From: UBA2336 sp964404445
GTDB taxonomy: Bacteria > Bacteroidota > Bacteroidia > Cytophagales > Cyclobacteriaceae
Assembly: GCA_964404445.1 (NCBI GenBank)
Contig: CAYOJW010000007.1
Location: 62,001 to 126,000, forward strand
Direction of reading: 5' to 3'
Length of the DNA: 64,000 nt
The position numbers and the translations under genes were made by a program. Position 1 is the first letter of the stretch. Each line of letters begins with the position of its first letter. The notes beneath the pieces are model-generated. The model did not search any database. It saw nothing but the letters and a program-made list of their open reading frames with translations, and was not told the origin of the DNA. Below, one piece after another: positions 1 through 10,125 of the stretch.

Positions 1-2
1 GC

Positions 3-1454
3 ACACCCATTAACGGTATTGCCGGTATTGCCGGATTGCTGAGTTCCAATCAAAACCCCGAAGAACACGAAACGTATCTCAATGCTATCCGGCACTCTTC
101 CGAAAACCTCAAGGTTATTATCAACGATATTCTTGACCTGGCCGCTATCGAATCGGGCAAGCTCAAGTTCGAGAAGATAGCCTTTAATTTAAAAGACCTG
201 CTCCCCTCCCTCGTATCAACATTCACCTATCAGGCACGCGAGAAAAACGTAACGCTGCATTATACCATTGACGAAAACCTGAACCGCATTTTGATGGGCG
301 ATCCGGTGCGCCTTAACCAAATTCTCATCAACCTGATCAGCAACGCGGTAAAGTTTACCCATGCAGGCTCCATCACCATTACCTGCGAATTAGAAAAAGA
401 GAAAAAGAACATGGTTCATGTGCGCATCGCTGTTAAAGATACAGGCGTGGGCATACCGCACGAAAAACTCAATACCATTTTTGAAATCTTTAGCCAGGCC
501 GATGAAACCGTTACCAGGCGTTACGGTGGTACAGGTCTGGGGCTAACCATTGCACGGCAATTGGTAGAACTGCAAAACGGTACTATTGATGTACAAAGTC
601 AGGAGTTAGTCGGGTCAACCTTTACCATTCGCATACCCTACGCTACCGGAAGCACAACCGTAGCGAAGCCCACACAACAAAAAAACAATACAACCGGTGC
701 AACCATGCATAACGTACGGGTGCTGTTAGTCGAAGACAACGACATTAACCGGTTATATGCGAAAAGCATTTTGCAAACCTGGAAATGCCATACCGACATA
801 GCCGAAAACGGATTAGTGGCTATTGAAAAGTTAAAGAACAATGCGTACGATGTTATCCTGATGGATGTACAAATGCCTGTAATGGACGGGTACGAAGCAT
901 CCAAAACTATCCGCCTGATGCCGCAGCCCAAAGGCGCAACGCCTATTGTGGCGCTCACGGCCAATGCCACCAAAATGGATGTAGAAAAATGCTTAGCCGC
1001 AGGCATGAACGATTACCTCGCAAAGCCTTTTACACCCGAAGATTTATACGAAATGATGTTTGATAAACTCAAAATCAAGCCTTTATCAATCATACACATA
1101 CCCCGCCAAAAGCAATACGATCTAAATTACCTGCGCAACATTTCAGGGAACAATACAGAGTTTATCAGGGAAATGCTTCAAACATTTACACAATCGATCC
1201 CCACCTCATTGCAGGAAATAGAAGAAGCATTATTCAAAAAAGATTTCACCAAACTTGCCCGTGTCGTTCACCAGATCAAACCTTCCATGACACTGTTAGG
1301 CATCAATCACATGAAAGATGCTGCCGTTAAGATTGAGAATATCGCCAAAAGCGAAACACCTGCCGAGGCCGACTTAGCCGTTAAAACAAACAAATTTATC
1401 AACACATGCCGCGAGATCATTGACGACCTCGCGGATGAATTGAAAATGCTTTAG
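3..1454 (+). CDS. hybrid histidine kinase, C-terminal part (HisKA-HATPase-receiver-HPt)
   Basis: Signalling kinase whose 5' end lies before the window. The reading frame is open from base 3 and begins TPINGIAG, the sequence that normally follows the H-box motif HE(x)R, so the phosphoacceptor His should lie only about ten bases before base 1. The ATPase domain has an N box (DPVRLNQILINLISNAVKF), a G1 box (DTGVGIP) and a G2 box (GGTGLGL). A receiver domain follows from about base 712, with phospho-Asp in VILMDVQMP and the conserved Lys in LAKPF. The last about 110 residues look like an HPt domain, with a candidate His in VVHQIKPS. All relay steps downstream of the kinase are therefore in one chain. 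The sensor part is unseen, so the signal is unknown. Its TAG stop overlaps the stop of the convergent gene by four bases (1451-1454). Confidence 0.93.
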   Translation, partial: TPINGIAGIAGLLSSNQNPEEHETYLNAIRHSSENLKVIINDILDLAAIESGKLKFEKIAFNLKDLLPSLVSTFTYQAREKNVTLHYTIDENLNRILMGDPVRLNQILINLISNAVKFTHAGSITITCELEKEKKNMVHVRIAVKDTGVGIPHEKLNTIFEIFSQADETVTRRYGGTGLGLTIARQLVELQNGTIDVQSQELVGSTFTIRIPYATGSTTVAKPTQQKNNTTGATMHNVRVLLVEDNDINRLYAKSILQTWKCHTDIAENGLVAIEKLKNNAYDVILMDVQMPVMDGYEASKTIRLMPQPKGATPIVALTANATKMDVEKCLAAGMNDYLAKPFTPEDLYEMMFDKLKIKPLSIIHIPRQKQYDLNYLRNISGNNTEFIREMLQTFTQSIPTSLQEIEEALFKKDFTKLARVVHQIKPSMTLLGINHMKDAAVKIENIAKSETPAEADLAVKTNKFINTCREIIDDLADELKML

Positions 1455-4400
1455 CGTTTCATCACCACTATCTTCCGGTAAACCAACGGCTTGCCACCCT
1501 GCTGCCGGAAGGCAACAATATACATACCGTCTGCCAGGTTGGTGATGTCAACCTGTTGAGGTTGCGTTGTTAAGTCGCGGTTTACATTACCCGACAAAAC
1601 GGTAACGCCCCGCTGGTCAACAATGCTCCATTCGTATTGGCGTACAAGCGGCTCTGGCGCCCTGAAATTAACCTGGTGCGATGCCGGGTTCGGGTAAACA
1701 ACAATATCGTTCACCTGCGCCAGCACCGGGTCGTCACCCACGCTGGTAACAAGTTTGCCAGTACGCGGTACCGGAACTTTATAGATCAACGACTGGTGGA
1801 TGGTTCTTGGCGCGTTTGGTTCAGACCTGCGGTCTTGCACAAACACTGCGATGTACAAGTTATTTTGGTTGTTGCCTATTGGCACATTAATAACCGATTT
1901 AACAGCAATCCTTTCTGTATCATTCAGTGTCCACGGTTTGTTTACGGTGCGCCCTTCGGTACCCAGCAAAAACTTGCGCACCACATTGCGGTGAATGCCC
2001 GACCCGCCTACCCGGTCTTCAAGCAATACTACCTGGAACGTAACCGGGTTGCTCAATGCCTGCGTAGGGTGCGTGTAGGTAAACTCAACATCAAAATGCA
2101 GCGAATCCGAAGATGAAGTTGGGTCAAAACCGGTTATGGCTATATCAAACAGCGGGTCTTCCAATGCCCTGCGGTCTATCTCTTGCGTTGTTATCTTCTG
2201 GTGGCTGCCGTTGAAATCCGTACCATAATAATTACCCAGAATACCGTCCATAATGGCCGCAGGTGGCTGACGGATACCGTAATACAGAACCCGGGCAGAC
2301 GGGTCAACCGGGTTTTCTAAGTTTATCGGGTCGCTTGACGGGTTCGCAATGTGGTATTGCAGCTTAAAGAAATCGGAGCTGTCTTTGTGCAGTACGCTAA
2401 ACTGGTTATCGTACATATCATCGAAGTAACCGTTTAATGTAGCCTGGTTAATACCTGCATTGGTAAAGTATTCGACCATTACCGTGCGTTTCTTCTCACC
2501 GATATAAATGTTATCAAAAGCAAAGCCTTTTAACGGCTGGGCTTTAAACGTGTTATCGTTGTTGCTGCCAAACGCTATTCTGAAAATCACCTTCGACCGA
2601 TCGGCTTTAGCGATCTGGTCTAAGTTATAGCGTGCGGTTTTCCACCCGGCAGCCGCCTGCTCGCCCGTCCACCCGAACTGCCCGATGGCCTGCCCGCCCG
2701 GGTTACCGGTAATGGCGCGGCTGTTGTACCAGTTTAAACCGTTACCGTTGTCTTCGCCTATGGCCTGCCAGTCGATACCACCATTGGTTGAGTATTGTAG
2801 TACAGCGCCATCGCTACCCAACGGTGTATCTGACCAGTAATCGATCGAGATCATCGGGCGCTTGATATGGCTGATGTCCTGGCATGGCCCAATCACTGCC
2901 GATTTTTCATTGTTGTAATACGTGCTGTAATCGGTGGCAGCATTCGCATTTGCCCCTGTCCACCACGCAAAATTGCCCGAGGCCGCACCACCGGGAGGCA
3001 GGCCAAACACCCAACTGGTGTCGGAAGGCGTAAGTTTTTCGATGCGGTTGGCAAACCACGAGGCTGCGCCCGACTCGAAATCCTCAAAATACCCGGTTAT
3101 AGGCGAAGGCGTTTCGTACTCTAATATAAATGCCGTGCGGGTAAGCGACTCAACACAACCTACATCGGTTTGTACCTGCAGGGTAATATTGTACTGTTGC
3201 CCGGCAATGGTATAACGGTGATCGGGTGCTGAAATCAGGCCTTCGGTACGGCCACTGTGTTCGCCTGTGGGAATAACATAGCCCGTTGGTGCGGTTATCT
3301 CATCACCATCGCCAAAAGTCCACTTGTAGTCGGTAATGCTGCCAACAGCAACATTGGTTTGGTCAACAAACTTGGTAAAGTTACCACTGCAAAACTCTGT
3401 CCAATCGAATTTAACCTCTGGTGTTGAGCCTACATTAATAACCTTTGATGCCTCCTGATAGCACCCTTCGTTGGTGGTTACTTTAAGCTTAACAGTATAA
3501 ATACCGGCTGGATAATTGTAAACAGGGTTTTGACTTGTACTTCCATTTCCATCACCAAAATCCCATTGCCAATGCTCTATATAAGCCCCCGTTGGATACA
3601 TCGGATCTTCGTCTATATAGGATGATTCAATAAAATTAGCCTGAGAGGTTTCACAAATGTTTGTGTTATCGATAACTGGTTTAGGTGATGAAGCAATACG
3701 TATTATACGTTGAAATGGGTTAGTAGCATTAAATTCGTTTGTGTATTCATAAATAATATGATACTCCCCTGCTACCAAAAGATCTGTACGCAGCATATAC
3801 GATTCAACACCGGGCGTATTATCGTAGTAAATACTTCCTGAAGGAAGATCTGGACTTGTAAACACAACATTCTCTAATGATCCAAACGGTATATTCGCAA
3901 TATCTACGTCAGGGGTTTCAATCAAACGTACTTCGCCCTGTTTAGCACACACTAAATTAGTACCTGACGGATGTAGAATTTCATTAGCTATCGTAAACGA
4001 CACATCAGTGATCGGGTTTACAACTACACCTTGTGAGTGCGTACTCACGCAACCGAATCCATCAGTAACAGAATAAACCACTGTATTTGTTAATGGCGTT
4101 ATGTTGGCAATATTCGGGAAGAATTTATTTCCCGAAACAGCATCACCCGAAAATACACCTCCCCCCGGGAAGCCCACCAAAGTGACGGGGTTGTCATTCT
4201 CGGCATAAACAGCATTTAAACCAAAAATAGTAATGTTGGCAGGATCGAGCCGGTCAATAACCTGAACCACAACCTGGCTTGAAGCCGCAGGGCAAACACC
4301 GGGCGGGTCGTTGGTGGTTAAGGTGAATGTATAAGAAAGGTTGTTCGCGGCAACTTCGGATACGTTCAGGTTATAGTTGGTTATGGCGCTGTTCACGTCA

Positions 4401-7400
4401 TCGTACTGCGCAGCGCTAAAACCGCCACTCCATGTTACCGAGGTAGCCGCTCCACTAAATGTACCCGACAGCGGGATGGCATCGTACTCACAAATATTCA
4501 TATTGGCACCCGCAAATACTTTTGCCGATTCATCAACGGTTACGTTAACATCGGCCGAAACCTCCGAACAAGGCCCTGCCCCGTCAGGATCGTTGGTTGT
4601 TAAGCGAAACGTTATCACCGTGTTGATTTCGGAAGGCAAACGTGTATAGGTTGCCGTTACCACGTTCCCGGTAATACTGCTTACGGAAAGTGTTCCGCCA
4701 CCACCTGAAACAATACTCCATGAACCTGAAAGAGCCGAGCCGCCAATAGTGCCACTGAGGTTAATTGTTGCAGGCTCGCACACACTGAAATCGCCACCCG
4801 GTATGGTTGCTGTTGCACGCGGGTTCACGCGCAGGGTAAACTGATCTTGCACCGTAGTACAAACCGTTGGCGAGCCGCTGGTAACGGTTAATGTAAAGGT
4901 TATTTCATTACCAATATCGCCCGTGCCAATGGTGTATTGCGGGTTAAGCAATGAAGCGTTGTCGAGGCTGCCTGTGCCGTTATGAGTCCAAGCCACCGTG
5001 CCGTTGGCAGCGGTGGCCGGTACAGCGCGACTTGCAAAATCAAATACGGTCGTGCCTTCACAAACCTGTTCGTTGCTTCCGGCATCCACTACCGGGCGTG
5101 GAGTGATGGTAACTTCCATCACATCGGTTACCGGTGCGCAAACGCCTATTCCCACAGCTGTTAACCTAAATTGCAGCAACCCTGTTTCGCCTATGCCCGG
5201 CTGGTAGGTAGGTGTTAGCGTAGTGGCATTAAACAATGTTCCGGTTGGTGGGGTACCTATCGACTCCCACAATAACGATACATAATTGGCCGCACTTGCT
5301 GGTATTGACTGGCTACTGAAGTTAAAGGTAGTTCCTTCGCATATCTCTGCGTTACTGCCGGCATCCACCATAGCGCCTAATGTGTTGGTTAACACAACAT
5401 CACTGGTACTGTTGGCGCAAATACCGTTGCCGATAGTCCAGCGAAGGGTTACGCTTGTTCCGGCCGTAAGACCGGTTACGGTACTGGTTGGCGAATTAAC
5501 ATCGGTAATGGTTGCCCCGTTCGATGCACCAATGATACTCCACACGCCCGTACCAAACACGGGCGGGTTGCCGTTAAGCGTAAAGTTTCCATCGTTACAG
5601 TTAAACTGGTCTGCACCGGCAACCGATACGGTTAGCTGATCATAATTGGTGATCGTAATCTCATCAAAGGTGTCTGCACAAACTCCCCCGTTGCTGATCG
5701 TCCAGCGTAACGTTACACTGCTACCGGCTGTTACGCCTGTAACAGTTGTAGTCGGTGAGTTGATGTTGGTAAGGGTGGCTGTGCCGGACACAATCGTCCA
5801 TACGCCTGTGTCCGGTGATGCTGCGTTCGCAGCCATCGTGAACGTGCTGTTGTTGCATTGCTCGGTTACCGGTGAACCTGCATCGGCATCGGCTACCGGT
5901 GGGGTGATGTGATTGGTCAGCACTACATCATCAACGCTGGTCGGACAGGTTCCGTTGGTAATTGTCCAGCGTAACGTTGTGCTCGTTCCGGCTGTTACTC
6001 CGGTAACGGTGCTGTTGTATTGGGTCGGGTCGGTAATGGTTCCGCTGCCGCTTACAATAGTCCACGCACCTGTGCCTTCGCTCGGATTGTTACCGGATAA
6101 CGTAAATACAGTGTTGTCGCACTGGTTCTGGTCAACGCCTGCACTTGCTGTGGTGGGCAGGTGGTGGTTGGTGATCGTAATCTCGTCAAAGGTGTCTGCA
6201 CAAACTCCCCCGTTGCTGATCGTCCAGCGTAACGTTACACTGCTACCGGCTGTTACGCCTGTAACAGTTGTAGTCGGTGAGTTGATGTTGGTAAGGGTGG
6301 CTGTGCCGGACACAATCGTCCATACGCCTGTGTCCGGTGATGCTGCGTTCGCAGCCATCGTGAACGTGCTGTTGTTGCATTGCTCGGTTACCGGTGAACC
6401 TGCATCGGCATCGGCTACCGGTGGGGTGATGTGATTGGTCAGCACTACATCATCAACGCTGGTCGGACAGGTTCCGTTGGTAATTGTCCAGCGCAGAGTG
6501 GCACTCGTACCAAACGGTATGCCGGTAACCGTGCTTGTGCGCGACAACGGATTTGTAATAGTAGCGGTACCGTTGATGAGTGTCCACTCGCCTACACCTA
6601 CCGAAGGCGCGGTGGCCGCCATTATAAAGCTTGCCGCTTCGCATAAATTTTGATTGGGACCTGCCTGCGCAGATGAAGGCGGCACTACAAATTGAATGGT
6701 AATATTATCGTGTGAAGGCGGACAGACTCCACTTGTAACCGTCCAGCGCAAACCATACGTTGACCCTGCCGCACCTGAAAACATACTGGTTGGCGAATAT
6801 GGATCGCCTATCGCGCCAAGGCCATCAGGGTTGCTGATCAGGCTCCACTCCCCAACACCAACACCCGGTGCTGTTGCGTTTAACGAGGTTACCGTGCCAC
6901 AAACAATCTGGTTTCCGCCAGCCGATGCCGATGATGGGGAGGCATCAAATTGTATGATCACATTATCGGTTGATGGCGTACATACCCCGTTACTGACCGT
7001 CCACTGCAACTCGTACGTTTGCCCGGGTGTTCCCGTAAAACTGCTTAGCCGGTTGTTAATGTTTGTAATGTTGCCGCCTCCGGGGTTTACAACAAAACTC
7101 CATTGCCCCGTTCCTACCGATGGATTGGCTGCATTCAATGTTGTGGAGCCTCCGCATACCGCGTTTGCCCCGATTTGGTCAGTACCGGCATCGGCTGTTG
7201 ACGGAGGCGCATTGCTAACTAAAGATGATGAGGGAATATTTGTATTTACAGGAAATCCAGTAATGGTAAGAGGGTTCCCTCCTGATACCCGTCTGAGCAA
7301 GAGGGATGCCGCAGCAGTGATTGCCCGCACCCTTACCCCCGAAATAGTGATAGTATTCAGGCCACCCGCATTCGTGTTGCTTGACTCAATTAATGTTATG

Positions 7401-7732
7401 GTAATGCGTGTAGCCGTAACACCAATGCTTGCTGTTACACTGCCTGACCCTGTTCCGGTAAACGACACGGAGCCAATGCCCGGTTGAAATTGAAACCGCG
7501 AGCCTGCGCTAACATCTATCCGGATTGTCCGGTTTGTATTTTGAATATCAAAATCTGTATTAGATGTTTCGGCAACAACAATATCAGATATGGTAACATA
7601 CGAAAGGTCGCCCACGCACATTACCGGAGCTACGCCACCCGAAAGGTTAACCTGAGCAACTGCTTTTACCGAAAAAAACAGCAACCCGGAAATAAGGGTC
7701 ATCAGAAGAGTGTTTCGGTAAAGGTTTATCAT
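1451..7732 (-). CDS. giant secreted Ig/PKD-repeat surface protein with type IX sorting domain
   Basis: 2093-residue cell-surface or secreted protein. A signal peptide ends near VKAVAQ. After an N-terminal domain of about 150 residues come about seven repeats of roughly 85-90 residues, each with a GxGxW-type strand, TxTVTG and LRWTI(T/S)NGxC, plus about four more divergent Ig-like repeats containing CEGTT or CE motifs. Two PKD domains follow (WQWDFGDGNGS and YKWTFGDGDE). The region around VEYFTNAGIN and VVLLEDRVGG looks like an Omp28-type thioredoxin fold without a CxxC (inference). The last about 85 residues (VYPNPASHQVNF to YRKIVVMKR) match a T9SS type A sorting domain, so export by the Por secretion system and anchoring or release at the surface are expected. 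It is last in a four-gene minus-strand block, 60 bp after the lipoprotein gene. The ligand is unknown; adhesin is the simplest guess. Confidence 0.9.
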   Translation of the reverse strand: MINLYRNTLLMTLISGLLFFSVKAVAQVNLSGGVAPVMCVGDLSYVTISDIVVAETSNTDFDIQNTNRTIRIDVSAGSRFQFQPGIGSVSFTGTGSGSVTASIGVTATRITITLIESSNTNAGGLNTITISGVRVRAITAAASLLLRRVSGGNPLTITGFPVNTNIPSSSLVSNAPPSTADAGTDQIGANAVCGGSTTLNAANPSVGTGQWSFVVNPGGGNITNINNRLSSFTGTPGQTYELQWTVSNGVCTPSTDNVIIQFDASPSSASAGGNQIVCGTVTSLNATAPGVGVGEWSLISNPDGLGAIGDPYSPTSMFSGAAGSTYGLRWTVTSGVCPPSHDNITIQFVVPPSSAQAGPNQNLCEAASFIMAATAPSVGVGEWTLINGTATITNPLSRTSTVTGIPFGTSATLRWTITNGTCPTSVDDVVLTNHITPPVADADAGSPVTEQCNNSTFTMAANAASPDTGVWTIVSGTATLTNINSPTTTVTGVTAGSSVTLRWTISNGGVCADTFDEITITNHHLPTTASAGVDQNQCDNTVFTLSGNNPSEGTGAWTIVSGSGTITDPTQYNSTVTGVTAGTSTTLRWTITNGTCPTSVDDVVLTNHITPPVADADAGSPVTEQCNNSTFTMAANAASPDTGVWTIVSGTATLTNINSPTTTVTGVTAGSSVTLRWTISNGGVCADTFDEITITNYDQLTVSVAGADQFNCNDGNFTLNGNPPVFGTGVWSIIGASNGATITDVNSPTSTVTGLTAGTSVTLRWTIGNGICANSTSDVVLTNTLGAMVDAGSNAEICEGTTFNFSSQSIPASAANYVSLLWESIGTPPTGTLFNATTLTPTYQPGIGETGLLQFRLTAVGIGVCAPVTDVMEVTITPRPVVDAGSNEQVCEGTTVFDFASRAVPATAANGTVAWTHNGTGSLDNASLLNPQYTIGTGDIGNEITFTLTVTSGSPTVCTTVQDQFTLRVNPRATATIPGGDFSVCEPATINLSGTIGGSALSGSWSIVSGGGGTLSVSSITGNVVTATYTRLPSEINTVITFRLTTNDPDGAGPCSEVSADVNVTVDESAKVFAGANMNICEYDAIPLSGTFSGAATSVTWSGGFSAAQYDDVNSAITNYNLNVSEVAANNLSYTFTLTTNDPPGVCPAASSQVVVQVIDRLDPANITIFGLNAVYAENDNPVTLVGFPGGGVFSGDAVSGNKFFPNIANITPLTNTVVYSVTDGFGCVSTHSQGVVVNPITDVSFTIANEILHPSGTNLVCAKQGEVRLIETPDVDIANIPFGSLENVVFTSPDLPSGSIYYDNTPGVESYMLRTDLLVAGEYHIIYEYTNEFNATNPFQRIIRIASSPKPVIDNTNICETSQANFIESSYIDEDPMYPTGAYIEHWQWDFGDGNGSTSQNPVYNYPAGIYTVKLKVTTNEGCYQEASKVINVGSTPEVKFDWTEFCSGNFTKFVDQTNVAVGSITDYKWTFGDGDEITAPTGYVIPTGEHSGRTEGLISAPDHRYTIAGQQYNITLQVQTDVGCVESLTRTAFILEYETPSPITGYFEDFESGAASWFANRIEKLTPSDTSWVFGLPPGGAASGNFAWWTGANANAATDYSTYYNNEKSAVIGPCQDISHIKRPMISIDYWSDTPLGSDGAVLQYSTNGGIDWQAIGEDNGNGLNWYNSRAITGNPGGQAIGQFGWTGEQAAAGWKTARYNLDQIAKADRSKVIFRIAFGSNNDNTFKAQPLKGFAFDNIYIGEKKRTVMVEYFTNAGINQATLNGYFDDMYDNQFSVLHKDSSDFFKLQYHIANPSSDPINLENPVDPSARVLYYGIRQPPAAIMDGILGNYYGTDFNGSHQKITTQEIDRRALEDPLFDIAITGFDPTSSSDSLHFDVEFTYTHPTQALSNPVTFQVVLLEDRVGGSGIHRNVVRKFLLGTEGRTVNKPWTLNDTERIAVKSVINVPIGNNQNNLYIAVFVQDRRSEPNAPRTIHQSLIYKVPVPRTGKLVTSVGDDPVLAQVNDIVVYPNPASHQVNFRAPEPLVRQYEWSIVDQRGVTVLSGNVNRDLTTQPQQVDITNLADGMYIVAFRQQGGKPLVYRKIVVMKR
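5646..5971. repeat. near-identical internal duplication, copy 1
   Basis: This 326-bp stretch recurs 522 bp further on (6168-6493) with one difference seen (tctcatc against tctcgtc). A 522-bp unit equals 174 codons, about two Ig-like repeats, so the duplication keeps the frame. The neighbouring repeats are clearly more divergent, which points to a recent duplication or gene conversion. Confidence 0.9.
6168..6493. repeat. near-identical internal duplication, copy 2
   Basis: Second copy of the 326-bp segment at 5646-5971, in direct orientation with a 522-bp period. Identity stops abruptly after GTCCAGCG, where the two copies continue with different codons (gcgtaacgtt against gcgcagagtg). Assembly collapse or expansion is possible at such a repeat. 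Confidence 0.9.
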
Positions 7733-7792
7733 ATCTATGCCAACTACAAAATGTAAATATCCAATAATTTCTAAAAGTAACCCTGAGCGATT

Positions 7793-9034
7793 TTACTCAA
7801 ATTTACCGTTTGGTCTGACCTTAATCAGTGCCATTTTTTTCTGGTTTACCAACTCCATGGTGCCCAAAACCAAAATATCGCCATTGGGCAGCTCGTTTAT
7901 GGCACTGCCGGTATCATCGTTGTTTGTGCTGCCAAACCGCAACGTCATTAACTCGCCAAAGGCTATGTCAACTTTTTTAATAAGAATATCGCGGTTACCG
8001 CCCGTGCCGTAGGCATTGCCCAATAAAAGGAAGTTGCTCGCGTCAGACGATGCTATGGCTACGCCTTCTGCATTTGGGAATGTCTGTATTGAACTTACTG
8101 AACTAAAATTACTTGAAATACGTGTGGCAATCATTACCCCACTCGATCCGACCGTTGATGTTCCTATGGCCATGAACTGCCCTGAAGGGGATTTGACTAT
8201 ACCAGACATGATCTCATCGTTATCATCTGTTCCCGAGTATGTCGTTGTTCTTGAATCACCTGAGCCCGTATGCGTTAATACCTGAAAAAAGAAGTTTGAG
8301 GTTCCACCAGGATTAGCACCTTCATTTCTATCGCTATATCCGCTTAGAAGGTATTGAGTTGGAGATTCTTCGTAAATTTTTATAGCCGACCCAATATAAA
8401 ATCCTGCAAATTCAGTAATACCAAAGGTTGAGTGAAAGCTAAAATCATTCAACAGTCGAATAAACAAAACGTTATCTTCTGTTGGGTCAGTCGGATTACC
8501 CGTATTGGCCGGGTCAGTAGTTTTCGCAGCAATATAATACCCACCATCAAGCAAAGGCGTTATCGACCGTGCTAACTGGCTTCCATAATGATTAATCAAC
8601 ACACTCTTTACACTATCGCCACTTTGCGATATAATGGTAAGTCGGATGGCCATCGAGTCGAGTGTGTTTTTCCGGTAGTTCGACAGCACGGCTATGTTCC
8701 CGGCATCGGGGCCATTGGTAATCAGTTCAACATCGGCAGCCTGTTCGTCATTTACCCCGCCCATCTTTTTGTCCCACAACACATTGCCTTCGTTGTCGGT
8801 TTTTATCAGGTAAACACGCTTACGGCCGGAGTTCGCTGTCCATGTGCCTAACAGCACAACTGTTCCATCGGCATTTACCAGCATATCACTACCCTCCTGA
8901 TTGCCATCGCCACCGTAATATTTAATAAAGTAGTTTTTAAACACGGGGTCAACATTGCCGGGCGTATCGCACGCATTAATGATAACCGAAAGCATCAGTA
9001 TCCAGACCCAGCCATATCGTAAACCTGTTCTCAT
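7793..9034 (-). CDS. lipoprotein with propeller-like repeats
   Basis: 413-residue protein of unknown function. The N-terminus is a lipoprotein signal with a lipobox-like IINAC (Cys about residue 22), so it should be lipid-anchored in the cell envelope. The body contains recurring strands such as VYLIKTDNEGNVLWDKKMGG, ILIKKVDIAFGE and MALIKVRPNGKFE. This is the pattern of SBBP-type or quinoprotein-like beta-propellers: a residue run ending in Gly, then a Trp or Phe, then GG. Its start overlaps the stop of the upstream barrel gene by four bases (ATGA), which implies translational coupling, and the giant repeat protein follows 60 bp downstream. Inference: a surface partner of the barrel and of the secreted protein. 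No catalytic motif is visible. Confidence 0.8.
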   Translation of the reverse strand: MRTGLRYGWVWILMLSVIINACDTPGNVDPVFKNYFIKYYGGDGNQEGSDMLVNADGTVVLLGTWTANSGRKRVYLIKTDNEGNVLWDKKMGGVNDEQAADVELITNGPDAGNIAVLSNYRKNTLDSMAIRLTIISQSGDSVKSVLINHYGSQLARSITPLLDGGYYIAAKTTDPANTGNPTDPTEDNVLFIRLLNDFSFHSTFGITEFAGFYIGSAIKIYEESPTQYLLSGYSDRNEGANPGGTSNFFFQVLTHTGSGDSRTTTYSGTDDNDEIMSGIVKSPSGQFMAIGTSTVGSSGVMIATRISSNFSSVSSIQTFPNAEGVAIASSDASNFLLLGNAYGTGGNRDILIKKVDIAFGELMTLRFGSTNNDDTGSAINELPNGDILVLGTMELVNQKKMALIKVRPNGKFE

Positions 9035-10125
9035 CGAGCCTGTTTCTTAATTCCTTTTAACACTGTTTTTGTTTTGGCACGTTTTACCTGGCGCGGTTTA
9101 TACCTCGGCATAACATACCCTATTGAAACCGACAGGTTATCGAGCCTGAAATAATCGTCAACATGGCCGAAACGGGTTGCCGGTGTATCGCCTCCGTACG
9201 TTGATGTGGGCTTCACCACATTGGTAAGCCCGAAGTTGTAGCGCATTTCAGCAAACACATAATTCAACCCGATTTTGTATTTAACACCGGCTCCCAAAAA
9301 AAACGATGTGTTTATTTTTCTACGGAAGGGGTTCATGTCGATGGTGGGCGATGATTCCTCCAGTGTACCTTCGCCTTCATCGCGCTTATATAAATTGATT
9401 TGTGCTTTATCGTTGAACAACAGGTTTACAGCATACCCGCCAACGATGTAAGGCCGGTATTTACCCCGGGTTAAAACGGCATACTTCACTCCTACCGGCA
9501 CCGAAAGCCAATGCTGGCGATCGCTAATTTCTAACAGATCGTTCTGGTAACTTACCTGACTTTTCTGATAGGCTGTTGATACATAATCGATTTCGGCCGT
9601 AGCCATGAACCTGTCGGTAACGTGCCAGTCGGCACCAATACCTGTTTGAAAGCCCGCCCGTTGTTTGTACGCATTGGCCACACCTGTTTCGCCCGATGCA
9701 TTAATGGTTTGGATAACACGTACCTGCGAAATGTTTGCACCCAAACGGCCAAATACCGAAAATTGCGGGGCGGCCGTAAAACGTTTACTCAGGTAAACCA
9801 GGTCGATCTGGTCGCGGGCGGTGTCGGTTTCAAATTCTGGATCGGCACGGAGCACTTCAAGGAAACTATGGTCGGCCCCGATGGGGTCTTCAAGCAACAA
9901 ATACGTTTGGGTTAACAACAGGTAGGCACGCTTGCGTTGCTCGTTGGTAAAACCTTTGTCGATACAAGGCTTGAGCATAGAAGCAATACCATAAAAACGA
10001 CCGGCTTCAAACTCGGCCGTGGCGGCATTCAACTGTTCTTCGCAACTGTTACCCTGGGCACGAACCGATGCGCACACAATGCCTGCCAAAATTAAACTTA
10101 CGAGTATCCTGTAAACGTTCATCAT
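9031..10125 (-). CDS. TPR-like plus outer-membrane beta-barrel protein
   Basis: 364-residue protein with a signal peptide ending near CASVRAQ. Residues about 25-110 form an alpha-helical, TPR-like segment (EEQLNAATAEFEAGRFYGIA, KRAYLLLTQTYLLLED). From about residue 118 the sequence alternates as in an outer-membrane barrel (FSVFGRLGANISQV, GFQTGIGADWHVTDRFMATA, LSVPVGVKYAV, FFLGAGVKYKIG, FAEMRYNFGLTNV, LSVSIGYVMP), resembling the PorT/OmpW-like 'outer membrane beta-barrel' family. It ends with a basic tail rich in Lys and Arg. It overlaps the upstream NTPase gene and the downstream lipoprotein gene by four bases each, so the three are very likely co-translated. The periplasmic TPR could contact the periplasmic WD40 part of the NTPase (inference). 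Confidence 0.82.
   Translation of the reverse strand: MMNVYRILVSLILAGIVCASVRAQGNSCEEQLNAATAEFEAGRFYGIASMLKPCIDKGFTNEQRKRAYLLLTQTYLLLEDPIGADHSFLEVLRADPEFETDTARDQIDLVYLSKRFTAAPQFSVFGRLGANISQVRVIQTINASGETGVANAYKQRAGFQTGIGADWHVTDRFMATAEIDYVSTAYQKSQVSYQNDLLEISDRQHWLSVPVGVKYAVLTRGKYRPYIVGGYAVNLLFNDKAQINLYKRDEGEGTLEESSPTIDMNPFRRKINTSFFLGAGVKYKIGLNYVFAEMRYNFGLTNVVKPTSTYGGDTPATRFGHVDDYFRLDNLSVSIGYVMPRYKPRQVKRAKTKTVLKGIKKQAR

Noticed and set aside
4377..7487. Several long open frames on the plus strand opposite the giant repeat protein
   Set aside because: They mirror the repeat structure of the minus-strand gene (the same 88-residue frame occurs twice), have no start context or motifs, and are shadows of a repetitive coding sequence.
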